Shown in pieces: positions 35,028 through 44,306 of a DNA stretch of 64,000 nt. The stretch is taken from contig CAIJRK010000044.1 of NCBI GenBank assembly GCA_903823025.1, positions 1 through 64,000 on the forward strand, written 5' to 3'. Positions within the stretch are counted from its first letter, which is position 1, and each line of letters begins with the position of its first letter. The notes below the pieces were generated by a model. It searched no databases, was not told the DNA's origin, and saw only the letters and a list, made by a program, of their open reading frames with translations. Source of the stretch: an uncultured beta proteobacterium (GTDB lineage Bacteria > Pseudomonadota > Gammaproteobacteria > Burkholderiales > Burkholderiaceae_C). The translations under genes were made by a program, and so were the position numbers.

Positions 35028-35322
35028 GAAAAATCCTTTGATTGAATTGAAAATGAACACGCAGGTCGTGTCCGAAATAGGGTGTAGTTTGAGAGCCAAC
35101 AACGAGGCGTGTTGTCGATCAACGCGCACGCTGAACCAGCTCAACCTTTGGACATTAACACTGCCAGCGCTATAAAAAATTAGAGAGAAGTTAGGCCTTG
35201 TTTCAATTGAGTGTACTGAAATCTATTGAGATAAATTAATAGTTAATTAATAGAATGAAAAGTCATCACGGGCTTTTGGCCCGCGTCTATTCTGGTTTTT
35301 ACGATTGAAAGAAGACGAAGAC
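35028..35322. promoter_or_regulatory. divergent control region of the PRISE-like reductase and aldehyde dehydrogenase genes
   Basis: 295 bases, AT-rich between 35200 and 35260 with the near-repeat AATTAATAGTTAATTAATAG. No additional gene is supported. Promoters for both flanking genes should lie here. Confidence 0.4.
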
Positions 35323-36705
35323 ATGGCCTATCAAAGCATCAATCCATTCAATGGAAAACTCCTGCAGTCCTTTGACGAACTGACCGACCCGCAGCTTGAA
35401 ACCTCCCTCGAAACGGCCGCCACCTGCTTCAAAACCTGGCGTCACTTGAGCTACGCCGAGCGCGCCGTGGTGGTGCACAAAGCCGCCACAATCATGCGTG
35501 CCAATGTGGACGAATTCGCCCGTCCTGTGACGCTGGAAATGGGCAAACGTATCGACGAAGCCCGGGCCGAAGTCCTGTTAAGCGCCAACATTCTGGCCTA
35601 CTACGCGGACAACGCCGAACAGTTTCTGGCACCGCAAACCCTGACTCCCAGCACCGGTGAAGCGGTGGTGGAAAGCGCCCCATTCGGCGTGCTCTTTGGC
35701 GTTCAACCCTGGAATTTTCCCTACTATCAACTCGCCCGTTTTGTTGCGCCTAATCTGATGGCGGGCAACGTGGCGATGGTCAAGCACGCGGGCTGTGTGC
35801 CGCAATCCGCGTTGGCGTTCGAGAAGTTGTGGCGCGATGCCGGGGCACCCGAGGGCACCTACACCAATTTGTTCATCTCGCATGACCAAGTCAAACGCGT
35901 GATTGACGACCCGCGCATCAAAGGCGTGGCCCTGACCGGAAGCGTCGCCGCTGGCAAAATCGTGGCGGCCCAAGCGGGGGCTAATCTCAAAAAGTCAACG
36001 ATGGAGTTGGGCGGTAGTGATGCCTTCATCGTGCTCGAAGATGCCGATCTGGATAAGACCGTGCAGTGGGCCGTTTGGGGCAAGATGAACAACATGGGGC
36101 AGTGCTGCGTGGCGGCCAAACGCTTCATCATTGTGGAGGCCTTGGCTGATCGTTTTCTCGAAAAGTTCCAATCGGCGCTGGCGGCCTTGCAACCCGGCGA
36201 CCCGATGGATGAAGCGACCACACTCGCCCCGCTGTCCACCGAAGGCGCTTTGCTGCAACTGCTGGGTCAGGTCGAACAAGCCGTGAGCAAGGGCGCAACG
36301 TTGGTGATGGGCGGGCAACGTCTTGACCGTTTGGGCGCGTTCATGCAGCCGACCATTCTGACTAATATCACGCCCGAGAATCCCGCCTTCCGCGAAGAGT
36401 TCTTTGGCCCGGTGGCGCTTATTTTCCGGGTCAAGAATGAAGACGAAGCAATTGCCTTGGCGAACGATTCAGAATTTGGTTTGGGTGGCGCAGTCTTTAC
36501 GCAAGACGTGGCACGCGGCAAACGGGTGGCGAGTCGCATCGACACCGGCATGGTGTTCATCAACCACCCGACTTGGACGACGGCTGACCTGCCCTTTGGC
36601 GGCATCCAGAATTCAGGCTACGGACGTGAACTCTCCAGCATGGGCATTCAGGAGTTTGTGAACAAGAAGCTGGTTCGCGTCGCCGCGCTCGACGACCCGG
36701 CTTAA
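35323..36705 (+). CDS. NAD(P)-dependent aldehyde dehydrogenase, succinate-semialdehyde type
   Basis: 460 residues from ATG 35323 (MAYQSINPFNGK); an in-frame TTG 18 bases upstream is less likely. ALDH signatures: PWNFPYYQ, the general-base segment MELGGSDAFIVL and catalytic cysteine in NMGQCCVAAKR. FGPVALIF and DLPFGGIQNSGYGREL are typical of the short succinate-semialdehyde dehydrogenases (GabD2/Sad group), which oxidise succinate semialdehyde to succinate. Other small aldehydes are possible. It is convergent with metH. Confidence 0.88.
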   Translation: MAYQSINPFNGKLLQSFDELTDPQLETSLETAATCFKTWRHLSYAERAVVVHKAATIMRANVDEFARPVTLEMGKRIDEARAEVLLSANILAYYADNAEQFLAPQTLTPSTGEAVVESAPFGVLFGVQPWNFPYYQLARFVAPNLMAGNVAMVKHAGCVPQSALAFEKLWRDAGAPEGTYTNLFISHDQVKRVIDDPRIKGVALTGSVAAGKIVAAQAGANLKKSTMELGGSDAFIVLEDADLDKTVQWAVWGKMNNMGQCCVAAKRFIIVEALADRFLEKFQSALAALQPGDPMDEATTLAPLSTEGALLQLLGQVEQAVSKGATLVMGGQRLDRLGAFMQPTILTNITPENPAFREEFFGPVALIFRVKNEDEAIALANDSEFGLGGAVFTQDVARGKRVASRIDTGMVFINHPTWTTADLPFGGIQNSGYGRELSSMGIQEFVNKKLVRVAALDDPA

Positions 36706-36730
36706 CAGCGCACAGCCTCCCGGCCCACGA

Positions 36731-39466
36731 CTACAAGTTAGGAGCCAGCAAGCGTTGCAAGGCTTGCTGATCCATGTGCCGCCGGGCAGCCAAGTCTTTC
36801 ACCTGGTCGTCACTGATTTTCCCAACACTGAAGTAGGTGCTATCAGGATGGCCCAGATAAAAACCGCTGACGCTCGCCGCTGGCGTCATCGCCAAACTCT
36901 CGGTCACGCCCATGCCGATGTCCTCGCATTGCAGTAGTTCAAACATCTCTTTCTTGACGCTGTGATCCGGGCAAGCCGGGTAGCCAGGGGCCGGGCGAAT
37001 GCCTTTGTATTTTTCGGCAATCAGCTCATCCGGGGCCAGCATCTCTTGCGCCGCATAACCCCACAAATCGGTGCGAACGCGGTGGTGCAAGTACTCGGCA
37101 AAGGCTTCGGCCAGCCGGTCGGCCAGCGACTTGAACAGGATGGCGGAGTAGTCATCGAGTTCATCGGCAAAGATTTTTTCCCGTTTCTCAACGCCCAAGC
37201 CTGCCGTCACCGCGAACACGCCCGCGTAGTCTGCGGCCACGCCTTTGGGCGCGACAAAGTCGGCCAGACAGCGGCTTGGGCGCATCACGCCGTCGATGAC
37301 TTGTTTCTCGGTTTGCTGGCGCAGGCCGTGCCAGGTGAGTGCGACTTCGGTGCGGGTTTCGTCCGTATAAAACTCGATGTCGTCATCGTTCACGGTGTTG
37401 GCTGGATACAAACCAATCACAGCATTGGCGGTGAGCCAGCGGCCTTCAATCAGTTTTTTAAGCATCTGCTGGCCATCCGCAAACACCCGTGAGGCCTCGA
37501 CGCCCACCACCTCATCTTTCAGAATAGCGGGGTACGGCCCAGCCAAGTCCCACGTTTGAAAGAACGGACCCCAGTCGATGAAACGGGCCAACTCGGTCAG
37601 GTCAAAGTTCTTGAAAACGCGACGGCCTAAAAACTTTGGCGGCGTGGGCGTGTAGTGCGTCCAGTCCACCGGCGTTTTATTGGCGCGGGCTTTGGCTAAC
37701 GGCCACATCGGTGTCTGCTTTTTGTTGGCGTGCTGGTGGCGCACGCGCTCGTAGTCGGCGTTGAGTTCGTCAATGTAGGCAGACGCTTGATCGCCCAACA
37801 GGCTTTGCGCCACGCCTACGCTGCGCGAGGCATCGGGCACATAAACCACCGGGCCGTCGTAGTGGTGCGCAATCTTGACGGCCGTGTGGACGCGCGAGGT
37901 GGTGGCGCCGCCAATGAGCAGCGGAATTTTTTTGAGGCGAAAGTGGTCGTCCTTTTGCATCTCGGCGGCCACGTATTGCATCTCTTCAAGACTGGGCGTG
38001 ATCAGGCCGGACAGGCCCACAATGTCGGCACCCTCGGCTTTGGCGCGAGCCAAAATTTCGTGCGCGGGCACCATCACGCCCATGTTGATGACGTCAAAGT
38101 TATTGCATTGCAGCACCACGGTGACGATGTTTTTACCGATGTCATGCACATCGCCTTTGACGGTGGCAATGATGATCTTGCCCTTGGTGCGCACATCGCG
38201 CCCGGCGGCTTCATCCAACCGTTTTTCTTCTTCAATGTAGGGAATCAAATGCGCCACGGCCTGCTTCATGACCCGGGCGCTTTTCACCACTTGTGGCAAA
38301 AACATTTTGCCCTGACCAAACAAATCGCCGACGATGCTCATGCCCGCCATCAACGGGCCTTCAATCACGTGCAACGGACGACCGCCCTTGGCGAGAATGC
38401 CTTGGTAAGCCTCTTCGGTGTCCGCCACGATGAAGTCGGTGACGCCGTGAACCATGGCGTGACTCAGGCGTTGATCGACGGTGGCGGGATGTTCCGCCGT
38501 GCCGCGCCATTCCAGCTTTTTGCTCTCGTCTTTGGCCGCGCCTTTGGCGTTTTCGGCAATCTCGACCAAGCGTTCTCCGGCATCAGGTCGGCGGTTCAGC
38601 ACCACGTCTTCGACCCGCTCGCGCAACTCGGGTTCCAGGTCGTCATAGACGCCCATCATGCCGGCGTTGACGATGCCCATGTCCATGCCCGCTTGAATGG
38701 CGTGGTACAAAAACACGGTGTGAATCGCCTCGCGCACCGGGTCGTTGCCCCGGAACGAAAAGCTCACGTTCGACACGCCGCCCGACACCTTGGCGCCCGG
38801 CAGGTTTTGCTTGATCCAGCGCGTGGCGTTGATGAAATCGACGGCGTAGTTGTTGTGCTCTTCAATGCCGGTGGCAATGGCAAAAATGTTGGGGTCAAAG
38901 ATGATGTCTTCGGGCGGAAAGTCCACCTCGTCCACCAGAATGCGATAGGCCCGCTCGCAAATCCCGATCTTGCGTTCGTAGGTGTCGGCCTGACCTTGTT
39001 CGTCAAACGCCATCACCACCGCTGCCGCGCCATAACGGCGAACCAGTTTGGCTTGCTGCTTGAATTGCGCCAAGCCTTCTTTCATGCTGATGGAGTTCAC
39101 GATGCCCTTGCCCTGCACACAGCGCAGCCCGGCTTCGATGACGCTCCATTTGCTCGAATCAATCATGATGGGCACGCGGGAAATATCAGGCTCGGACGCG
39201 ATCAGGTTCAAAAATCGCACCATGGCGGCTTGGCTGTCGAGCATCGCCTCGTCCATGTTGATGTCGATAATTTGCGCGCCGTTTTCGACTTGCTGACGCG
39301 CCACAGCCAGCGCTTTTTCAAACTCGCCGTTCAAGATCATGCGGGCAAACGCTTTGGAACCCGTCACGTTGGTGCGTTCACCAATATTGACGAACAACGA
39401 CTTAGCGTCGATATTGACCGGCTCCAGGCCGGATAACTTCAAGGGGGGAACAATAATTTCAGACAT
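36731..39466 (-). CDS. metH: methionine synthase, cobalamin-dependent, C-terminal polypeptide
   Basis: 911 residues starting [11 protein letters not shown]. Domains in order: methyltetrahydrofolate-binding pterin domain (about 20-290, [11 protein letters not shown] and [10 protein letters not shown]), cobalamin-binding cap and Rossmann domains (about 320-560; cobalt-ligating histidine in GDVHDIGKN, near residue 438) and the S-adenosylmethionine-dependent reactivation domain (about 580-900; [12 protein letters not shown]). The homocysteine-binding domain is a separate gene at 41249, so the enzyme is split in two polypeptides. An SAH riboswitch precedes the gene. AGGTGAG near the ATG is the ribosome binding site. 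Confidence 0.95.
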   Translation of the reverse strand: MSEIIVPPLKLSGLEPVNIDAKSLFVNIGERTNVTGSKAFARMILNGEFEKALAVARQQVENGAQIIDINMDEAMLDSQAAMVRFLNLIASEPDISRVPIMIDSSKWSVIEAGLRCVQGKGIVNSISMKEGLAQFKQQAKLVRRYGAAAVVMAFDEQGQADTYERKIGICERAYRILVDEVDFPPEDIIFDPNIFAIATGIEEHNNYAVDFINATRWIKQNLPGAKVSGGVSNVSFSFRGNDPVREAIHTVFLYHAIQAGMDMGIVNAGMMGVYDDLEPELRERVEDVVLNRRPDAGERLVEIAENAKGAAKDESKKLEWRGTAEHPATVDQRLSHAMVHGVTDFIVADTEEAYQGILAKGGRPLHVIEGPLMAGMSIVGDLFGQGKMFLPQVVKSARVMKQAVAHLIPYIEEEKRLDEAAGRDVRTKGKIIIATVKGDVHDIGKNIVTVVLQCNNFDVINMGVMVPAHEILARAKAEGADIVGLSGLITPSLEEMQYVAAEMQKDDHFRLKKIPLLIGGATTSRVHTAVKIAHHYDGPVVYVPDASRSVGVAQSLLGDQASAYIDELNADYERVRHQHANKKQTPMWPLAKARANKTPVDWTHYTPTPPKFLGRRVFKNFDLTELARFIDWGPFFQTWDLAGPYPAILKDEVVGVEASRVFADGQQMLKKLIEGRWLTANAVIGLYPANTVNDDDIEFYTDETRTEVALTWHGLRQQTEKQVIDGVMRPSRCLADFVAPKGVAADYAGVFAVTAGLGVEKREKIFADELDDYSAILFKSLADRLAEAFAEYLHHRVRTDLWGYAAQEMLAPDELIAEKYKGIRPAPGYPACPDHSVKKEMFELLQCEDIGMGVTESLAMTPAASVSGFYLGHPDSTYFSVGKISDDQVKDLAARRHMDQQALQRLLAPNL

Positions 39467-39470
39467 GCAT

Positions 39471-39502
39471 CTCACCTGTAGATTTGAAAAAAAGCAGGTG
39501 AG
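39471..39502 (-). promoter_or_regulatory. RBS-sequestering inverted repeat (riboswitch expression platform)
   Basis: CTCACCTG (39502-39495 on the minus strand, the last strand of the riboswitch) is perfectly complementary to CAGGTGAG (39478-39471), which contains the metH ribosome binding site 4 bases before the ATG. The 16-base loop is A/T-rich. The two arms allow a switch between ligand-bound aptamer and blocked ribosome binding site. Confidence 0.75.
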
Positions 39503-39566
39503 CGTCGTTGGGAAATCCAAGCCTGACAGGTCGTGTGACCCGCTGCAACGCTCCTTGGAAGGGTTG
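39493..39566 (-). promoter_or_regulatory. S-adenosylhomocysteine (SAH) riboswitch upstream of metH
   Basis: Read on the minus strand the leader contains, in order, AAGGAGCGTTGCAGCG, a short variable arm, CTGTCAGGCTTGG, then CCCAACGACGCTCACC. These are the conserved blocks of the SAH riboswitch (GGAGCG.TGC, CAGGCT, CAACG.CGCTCACC) found upstream of ahcY and metH genes in proteobacteria. P1 would form from GGAGCGTTG and CAACGACGCTC. Location directly ahead of a methionine synthase gene is the expected one. SAH accumulation should increase MetH production. Confidence 0.87.
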
Positions 39567-39631
39567 GATTTTAAAGGCTATGCCATTAGCCCGCTTTGGC
39601 TGTGCCAATTTGCAGAAATATTTTCAAAGTA

Positions 39632-39650
39632 CGTACAATAAACCGTACAA
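39632..39650 (+). promoter_or_regulatory. putative YefM-YoeB operator (repeated CGTACAA)
   Basis: CGTACAA occurs at 39632-39638 and again at 39644-39650, 12 bases apart, just before the yefM ribosome binding site. GTAC-centred hexamers resemble the TGTACA core recognised by YefM-YoeB complexes in autoregulation. Confidence 0.5.
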
Positions 39651-39666
39651 CAAATGGAGCGATTTT

Positions 39667-39918
39667 ATGGATGCCATCACCTACTCTAGCGCCCGTGCCA
39701 ATCTCGCCAGCACGATGAATCGTGTTTGCAATGACCACGAAGCGTTGATCATTACCCGCAATGGCGATCAGTCCGTGGTGATGCTCTCGTTGGATGACTA
39801 CAACGCGCTGGCGGAGTCCGCCTACTTGCTTCGCAACCCCAGCAACGCCAAACGTCTTCTATCGGCTATCGGGCAACTGAACGCAGGTCAAGGCGTTCAG
39901 CGAGAGCTTGCCCCGTGA
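39667..39918 (+). CDS. yefM: YefM/Phd-family antitoxin
   Basis: An 83-residue antitoxin starting MDAITYSSARANLASTMNRV; TGGAGCG precedes the ATG. The N-terminal Phd/YefM DNA-binding domain includes ALIITRNGDQSVVMLSLDDYNAL, and the C-terminal helix (AKRLLSAIGQLNAG) is the YoeB-wrapping segment. The stop overlaps the toxin start by 4 bases. It neutralises YoeB and represses its own promoter. Confidence 0.93.
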   Translation: MDAITYSSARANLASTMNRVCNDHEALIITRNGDQSVVMLSLDDYNALAESAYLLRNPSNAKRLLSAIGQLNAGQGVQRELAP

Positions 39919-40169
39919 GGCTGGTCTTTGCCGACGAAGCTTGGGAAGACTATCTCTACTGGCAAAAGCAGGACAAGCGCATGGTGGAGCGCATCAACAA
40001 GTTGATTCAGGAAACGCAGCGAGAACCCTTTGCCGGGGTAGGAAAACCTGAGCCTTTAAGACACGCGCTATCGGGGTTTTGGTCACGGCGCATCACCGAG
40101 GAACACCGGATGGTTTACAGGATAGAAAGCGACGCGCTGCTGATTGCGCAGTTGCGGTATCACTACTGA
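39915..40169 (+). CDS. yoeB: YoeB-family ribosome-dependent mRNA interferase toxin
   Basis: An 84-residue RelE-superfamily toxin with a GTG start overlapping the antitoxin stop (GTGA). The family's catalytic residues appear present: glutamate in GKPEPLRH, arginine in SRRITEEHRMVYR and histidine near the C-terminus in RYHY. YoeB cleaves mRNA in the ribosomal A site. With yefM it forms a complete, apparently functional module inserted between the two metH genes. Confidence 0.93.
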   Translation: MRLVFADEAWEDYLYWQKQDKRMVERINKLIQETQREPFAGVGKPEPLRHALSGFWSRRITEEHRMVYRIESDALLIAQLRYHY

Positions 40170-40293
40170 GCCGCGAAGGTCGCTTGTGCGAGAACTATTG
40201 TGGCTTGGCGATCCCGCTTATTTTGTTGAATAAACTGGGAACTCTGAATAGCCGACAATCTACATCACGTTAAACCTTCGAGCTAGATCACAA

Positions 40294-40872
40294 ATGAATA
40301 TTTCCATTGCCAAGTACAAAAAAACTTTCTCGGGTCACACCATTCCCGCCGCATTAGAAAGTTTACTAAAATTTCAAAACCGTGTGGGCTATGAGAACTA
40401 CTCACAGGCGATCACGCTACAAGACGATGATAAGTCTGGTCTCGTTCAAGGATGGTCTGACGATCCGTTGTTCTTAGCCGCGCTAGTGCCCTTCGCCAGA
40501 GCAAATGGATCGGGGTCTTTTTACGCTCTCTGGAATAACAATGAAAGTTCTAATCTTGCGAGTTGGCCTGTTGTCGTTTTCGGAGATGAAGGTGGTGAGT
40601 GGATCGTTGCAGAAAACGTAATCTCACTTCTACAAATCTGTGCTTGCGATACAGAGCCTATGGTTGACCATGATTCTGCCATCTTCTACAAAAGTGAAGA
40701 TGACTATGAAGCTAGCGAATACATCACTGAATACAAAGCGTGGCTGAAAAGCTCGCTTCAAGTTGAACCTATCGAAACGCCAGACCAAATCGTCGAGTCA
40801 GCACAAGCAAATTTACAAGAGTCATTCAACGAATGGAAGCAACCGTTTCTTGCTCATTGGTCTAATTCTTAA
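40294..40872 (+). CDS. hypothetical protein, possibly SUKH/SMI1-KNR4-like
   Basis: A 192-residue acidic soluble protein without signal peptide. The segment SGSFYALWNNNES followed by WPVVVFGDEGGEWIVAENV resembles the core of SMI1/KNR4 (SUKH) proteins, which often act as immunity proteins against polymorphic toxins. No matching toxin gene is adjacent. The gene is clearly AT-richer than its neighbours, consistent with recent transfer. It shares the metH-interrupting island with yefM-yoeB and toxin scars. Confidence 0.6.
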   Translation: MNISIAKYKKTFSGHTIPAALESLLKFQNRVGYENYSQAITLQDDDKSGLVQGWSDDPLFLAALVPFARANGSGSFYALWNNNESSNLASWPVVVFGDEGGEWIVAENVISLLQICACDTEPMVDHDSAIFYKSEDDYEASEYITEYKAWLKSSLQVEPIETPDQIVESAQANLQESFNEWKQPFLAHWSNS

Positions 40873-40932
40873 CTAAACTCGTCACGCTGATTTTTATAGG
40901 AGCAGGCTCAAATTAACCCTAGCCGCAGTGAC

Positions 40933-40998
40933 CTAAACCAACTCAATCGGTCCCGAATATTTAGCCATAGTGCTATCTGCCGTGAGGCAATGCAGCGT
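40933..40998 (-). pseudogene. C-terminal scar of a PIN-domain (VapC-like) toxin
   Basis: On the minus strand one frame reads LHCLTADSTMAKYSGPIELV and then stops. LTAD followed by a small helix and a GP-hydrophobic end is the usual C-terminal strand and helix of PIN-domain toxins. The rest of the gene is missing, and the fragment overlaps the MazF scar in another frame, so a deletion may have joined two toxin genes. Confidence 0.45.
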
Positions 40999-41110
40999 TC
41001 ATGTCATCTGGCGACACTACGAGCACAGAGCGCGTCTTTTGTATTTCGCTGCCAAGCGTGAGGTCGAGGTTGACCCAATAAACTTCTCTGCGAGAGATGG
41101 CCCGATTCAC
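40973..41110 (-). pseudogene. N-terminal fragment of a MazF/PemK-family toxin
   Basis: From a GTG at 41110 the frame encodes 45 residues including SRREVYWVNLDLTLGSEIQK and TRSVLVVSPDDMN, the hallmark start of PemK/MazF mRNA interferases, then diverges and stops at 40973. A full protein would be about 110 residues. The GTG overlaps the stop of an upstream minus-strand frame ending SIADDSEWVW, in the style of a coupled antitoxin-toxin pair. The remnant antitoxin cannot be assigned to a family. Confidence 0.7.
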
Positions 41111-41248
41111 CAAACCCACTCACTGTCATCAGCAATGGACACTTCACGCCAGTCCTGCGCCTCGACCCACTCTTGAGCCAAGACCGCATCAGACGCTTGC
41201 GTTGTTGACTCACAAACCAAGCGGGCCGAAGTGTGCGTTCGATGGGCT

Positions 41249-42295
<1,047 letters not shown>

Positions 42296-42402
42296 AGCCG
42301 TAACATTGTAGAAAAGATCGTGAGTCCCCGCGCCCGCGTTGTGTTTGGGCTGGATTTGGGACAGCCCTGTCAACGCGGCGAGGATTTGAAAGAAAAACCA
42401 AA

Positions 42403-43377
42403 ATGATTTACTTCAAAACGTATGGCGCCCTGATATTGGCCGCGCTGCTGCTGTTGGTGGGCTGTCAGCCCAAGGCGGCACCGGGTTGGTCAGGTTATGT
42501 GGAGGGCGACTACGTGTATGTGTCTTCGGCCCTCGGCGGAACGCTGTCGCAGTTGAACGTGCGAACTGGCGATCAGGCCACGCAAGATATGCCTCTGTTT
42601 GCGCTGGAGTCCGAGAACGAACAGGCTGCACGACGGGAAGCCGACGCCCGACTGGCGCGCGCCAATGCGCAACTCGCCAACGTCGCCAAAGGCAAGCAGC
42701 GTGACGAAATCGCGGTGATTCAGGCGCAACAGCGACAAGCCAGCGCGCAAGCCCGGTTGGCAGCGACCGCACTGGCCCGCGAAGAGCAGTTGGTGAAACA
42801 AGGTTTTGTTTCTGCCGCACGCCGCGATGATCTGCGCGCTACGCAGGCCCAAAGCACGGCGCGTCTGGAGGAATTGGCGGCGCAGTTACGGGTGGCGCAA
42901 CTGCCCGCACGGGTCGATGAACGCGCCGCCGCCGTGGCGGATACCGAAGCCGCCCAGCAATCTTTGCAGCAATCGGCTTGGCGCGAGGCGCAAAAATCAC
43001 GAACGGCCCCGGTCAGCGGGTTGGTGACGGACACTTTTTTTCGCGTGGGTGAGTGGGTGCAACCGGGTCAGCCGGTGGTGGCTTTGTTGCCGCCCGGTAA
43101 TGTGAAAGCGCGCTTTTTTGTGCCTGAAAGCGTGGTCGGCCATTTGCAGATGGGCGCAGCCGTCCATATCATTTGCGACGGTTGTGCTGCACCGGTTTCG
43201 GCCCGAATCTCCTTCATCTCTAACCGGGCCGAATACACGCCGCCCGTGATTTACTCCAACGCACAACGCGTCAAACTGGTGTTCATGGTGGAGGCGCGGC
43301 CCAGCCCCGACGACGGTGCCCGGCTCAAACCTGGTCAGCCGGTGGATGTTGTCCCTGTCGCCGGAGTGGCACCGTGA
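42403..43377 (+). CDS. HlyD-family periplasmic adaptor lipoprotein of an ABC exporter
   Basis: 324 residues with a signal peptide and lipobox VGC (about Cys21). A biotinyl-lipoyl-like domain starts [16 protein letters not shown], followed by a long alanine/glutamine-rich coiled coil (about 70-190), the second half of the lipoyl domain ([18 protein letters not shown]) and a beta-barrel domain. It resembles YbhG. The gene overlaps the ATPase gene by 4 bases (GTGA), so the three genes here form an operon for drug or toxic-compound efflux. Confidence 0.9.
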   Translation: MIYFKTYGALILAALLLLVGCQPKAAPGWSGYVEGDYVYVSSALGGTLSQLNVRTGDQATQDMPLFALESENEQAARREADARLARANAQLANVAKGKQRDEIAVIQAQQRQASAQARLAATALAREEQLVKQGFVSAARRDDLRATQAQSTARLEELAAQLRVAQLPARVDERAAAVADTEAAQQSLQQSAWREAQKSRTAPVSGLVTDTFFRVGEWVQPGQPVVALLPPGNVKARFFVPESVVGHLQMGAAVHIICDGCAAPVSARISFISNRAEYTPPVIYSNAQRVKLVFMVEARPSPDDGARLKPGQPVDVVPVAGVAP

Positions 43378-44306
43378 CGCTGAGCATTGACGTCACCGGC
43401 TTGACCAAGCGCTACGGCGGACGGGCCGTGGTGAATAACTTGTCGATCCAGCTGGAATCCGGGCGCATTTGCGGGTTTTTAGGCCCCAACGGCAGCGGCA
43501 AAACCACCACCATTCGTATGTTGTGCGGGTTGTTGACGCCTGACAGCGGCGCTGGCACCTGCCTCGGGCTGGACATCATCCGGGAAGCCATGCAGATCAA
43601 ACGGCAGGTCGGTTACATGACGCAGCGTTTTGGCCTGTATGAAGATTTGACGATTCGTGAAAACCTTGATTTTGTAGCGCGCATGTTTGAACTCCCGCAA
43701 CGCAAACAGGCGGTGGACGTGACGCTGGAGAGGCTGGAACTGACGGCCCGGCAACACCAACTGGCCGGCGCTTTGTCCGGCGGCTGGAAACAACGGTTGG
43801 CGCTGGCCGCCTGCCTGTTGCACGAGCCGCGCCTGTTGCTGCTTGATGAGCCGACCGCCGGGGTGGACCCGAAAGCGCGTCGCGATTTTTGGGATGAAAT
43901 TCACCGACTCGCCGCGCAAGGCATCACCGTGCTGGTGTCCACGCATTACATGGACGAAGCCGCTCGCTGCCATGAGCTGATGTACATCGCCAACGGCCAA
44001 GTGCTGACCCGAGGCACGCAGGCCGAAATCATCAAACAAGCGGGGTTGGCCGTGTGGTCTATCGCCGGGGTTCATTTGGAGGCGCTGGTGGCTCCGATCA
44101 AGGCGCTGCCCGGCGTACACAGCGTGTCCGCTTTTGGCAATACCTTGCACGTCGCGGGCGAAGATCAGGCGTTGCTGGCGCAGTCGCTGGCCCCTTACCA
44201 GGCGCGGGCTGACTTGCAACTGTCCCCGGCACAAGCGGATCTGGAAGATGTTTTTATCAGCCTGATGGATAAAGCCAAAATCACTTCGACGGGAACCGCC
44301 GCATGA
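43374..44306 (+). CDS. ABC transporter ATP-binding protein, YbhF-like
   Basis: 310 residues from a GTG start overlapping the adaptor gene. Walker A GPNGSGKTTTIRML (about 40-53), Q-loop MTQRFGLYEDL, signature LSGGWKQRL and Walker B LLLLDEPTAGVDP are all present, with the switch histidine in VSTHYMDEA. It powers the permease encoded next; YbhF in E. coli is a double-ATPase fusion, whereas this protein has one ATPase domain. Overlaps the permease gene by 4 bases. Confidence 0.93.
   Translation: MTLSIDVTGLTKRYGGRAVVNNLSIQLESGRICGFLGPNGSGKTTTIRMLCGLLTPDSGAGTCLGLDIIREAMQIKRQVGYMTQRFGLYEDLTIRENLDFVARMFELPQRKQAVDVTLERLELTARQHQLAGALSGGWKQRLALAACLLHEPRLLLLDEPTAGVDPKARRDFWDEIHRLAAQGITVLVSTHYMDEAARCHELMYIANGQVLTRGTQAEIIKQAGLAVWSIAGVHLEALVAPIKALPGVHSVSAFGNTLHVAGEDQALLAQSLAPYQARADLQLSPAQADLEDVFISLMDKAKITSTGTAA

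Noticed and set aside
37730-39436. 568-codon open frame on the plus strand
   Set aside because: It lies wholly antisense to the well-supported metH gene; its translation is His/Val/Gln-rich with no domain signal, a normal by-product of GC-rich codon bias.
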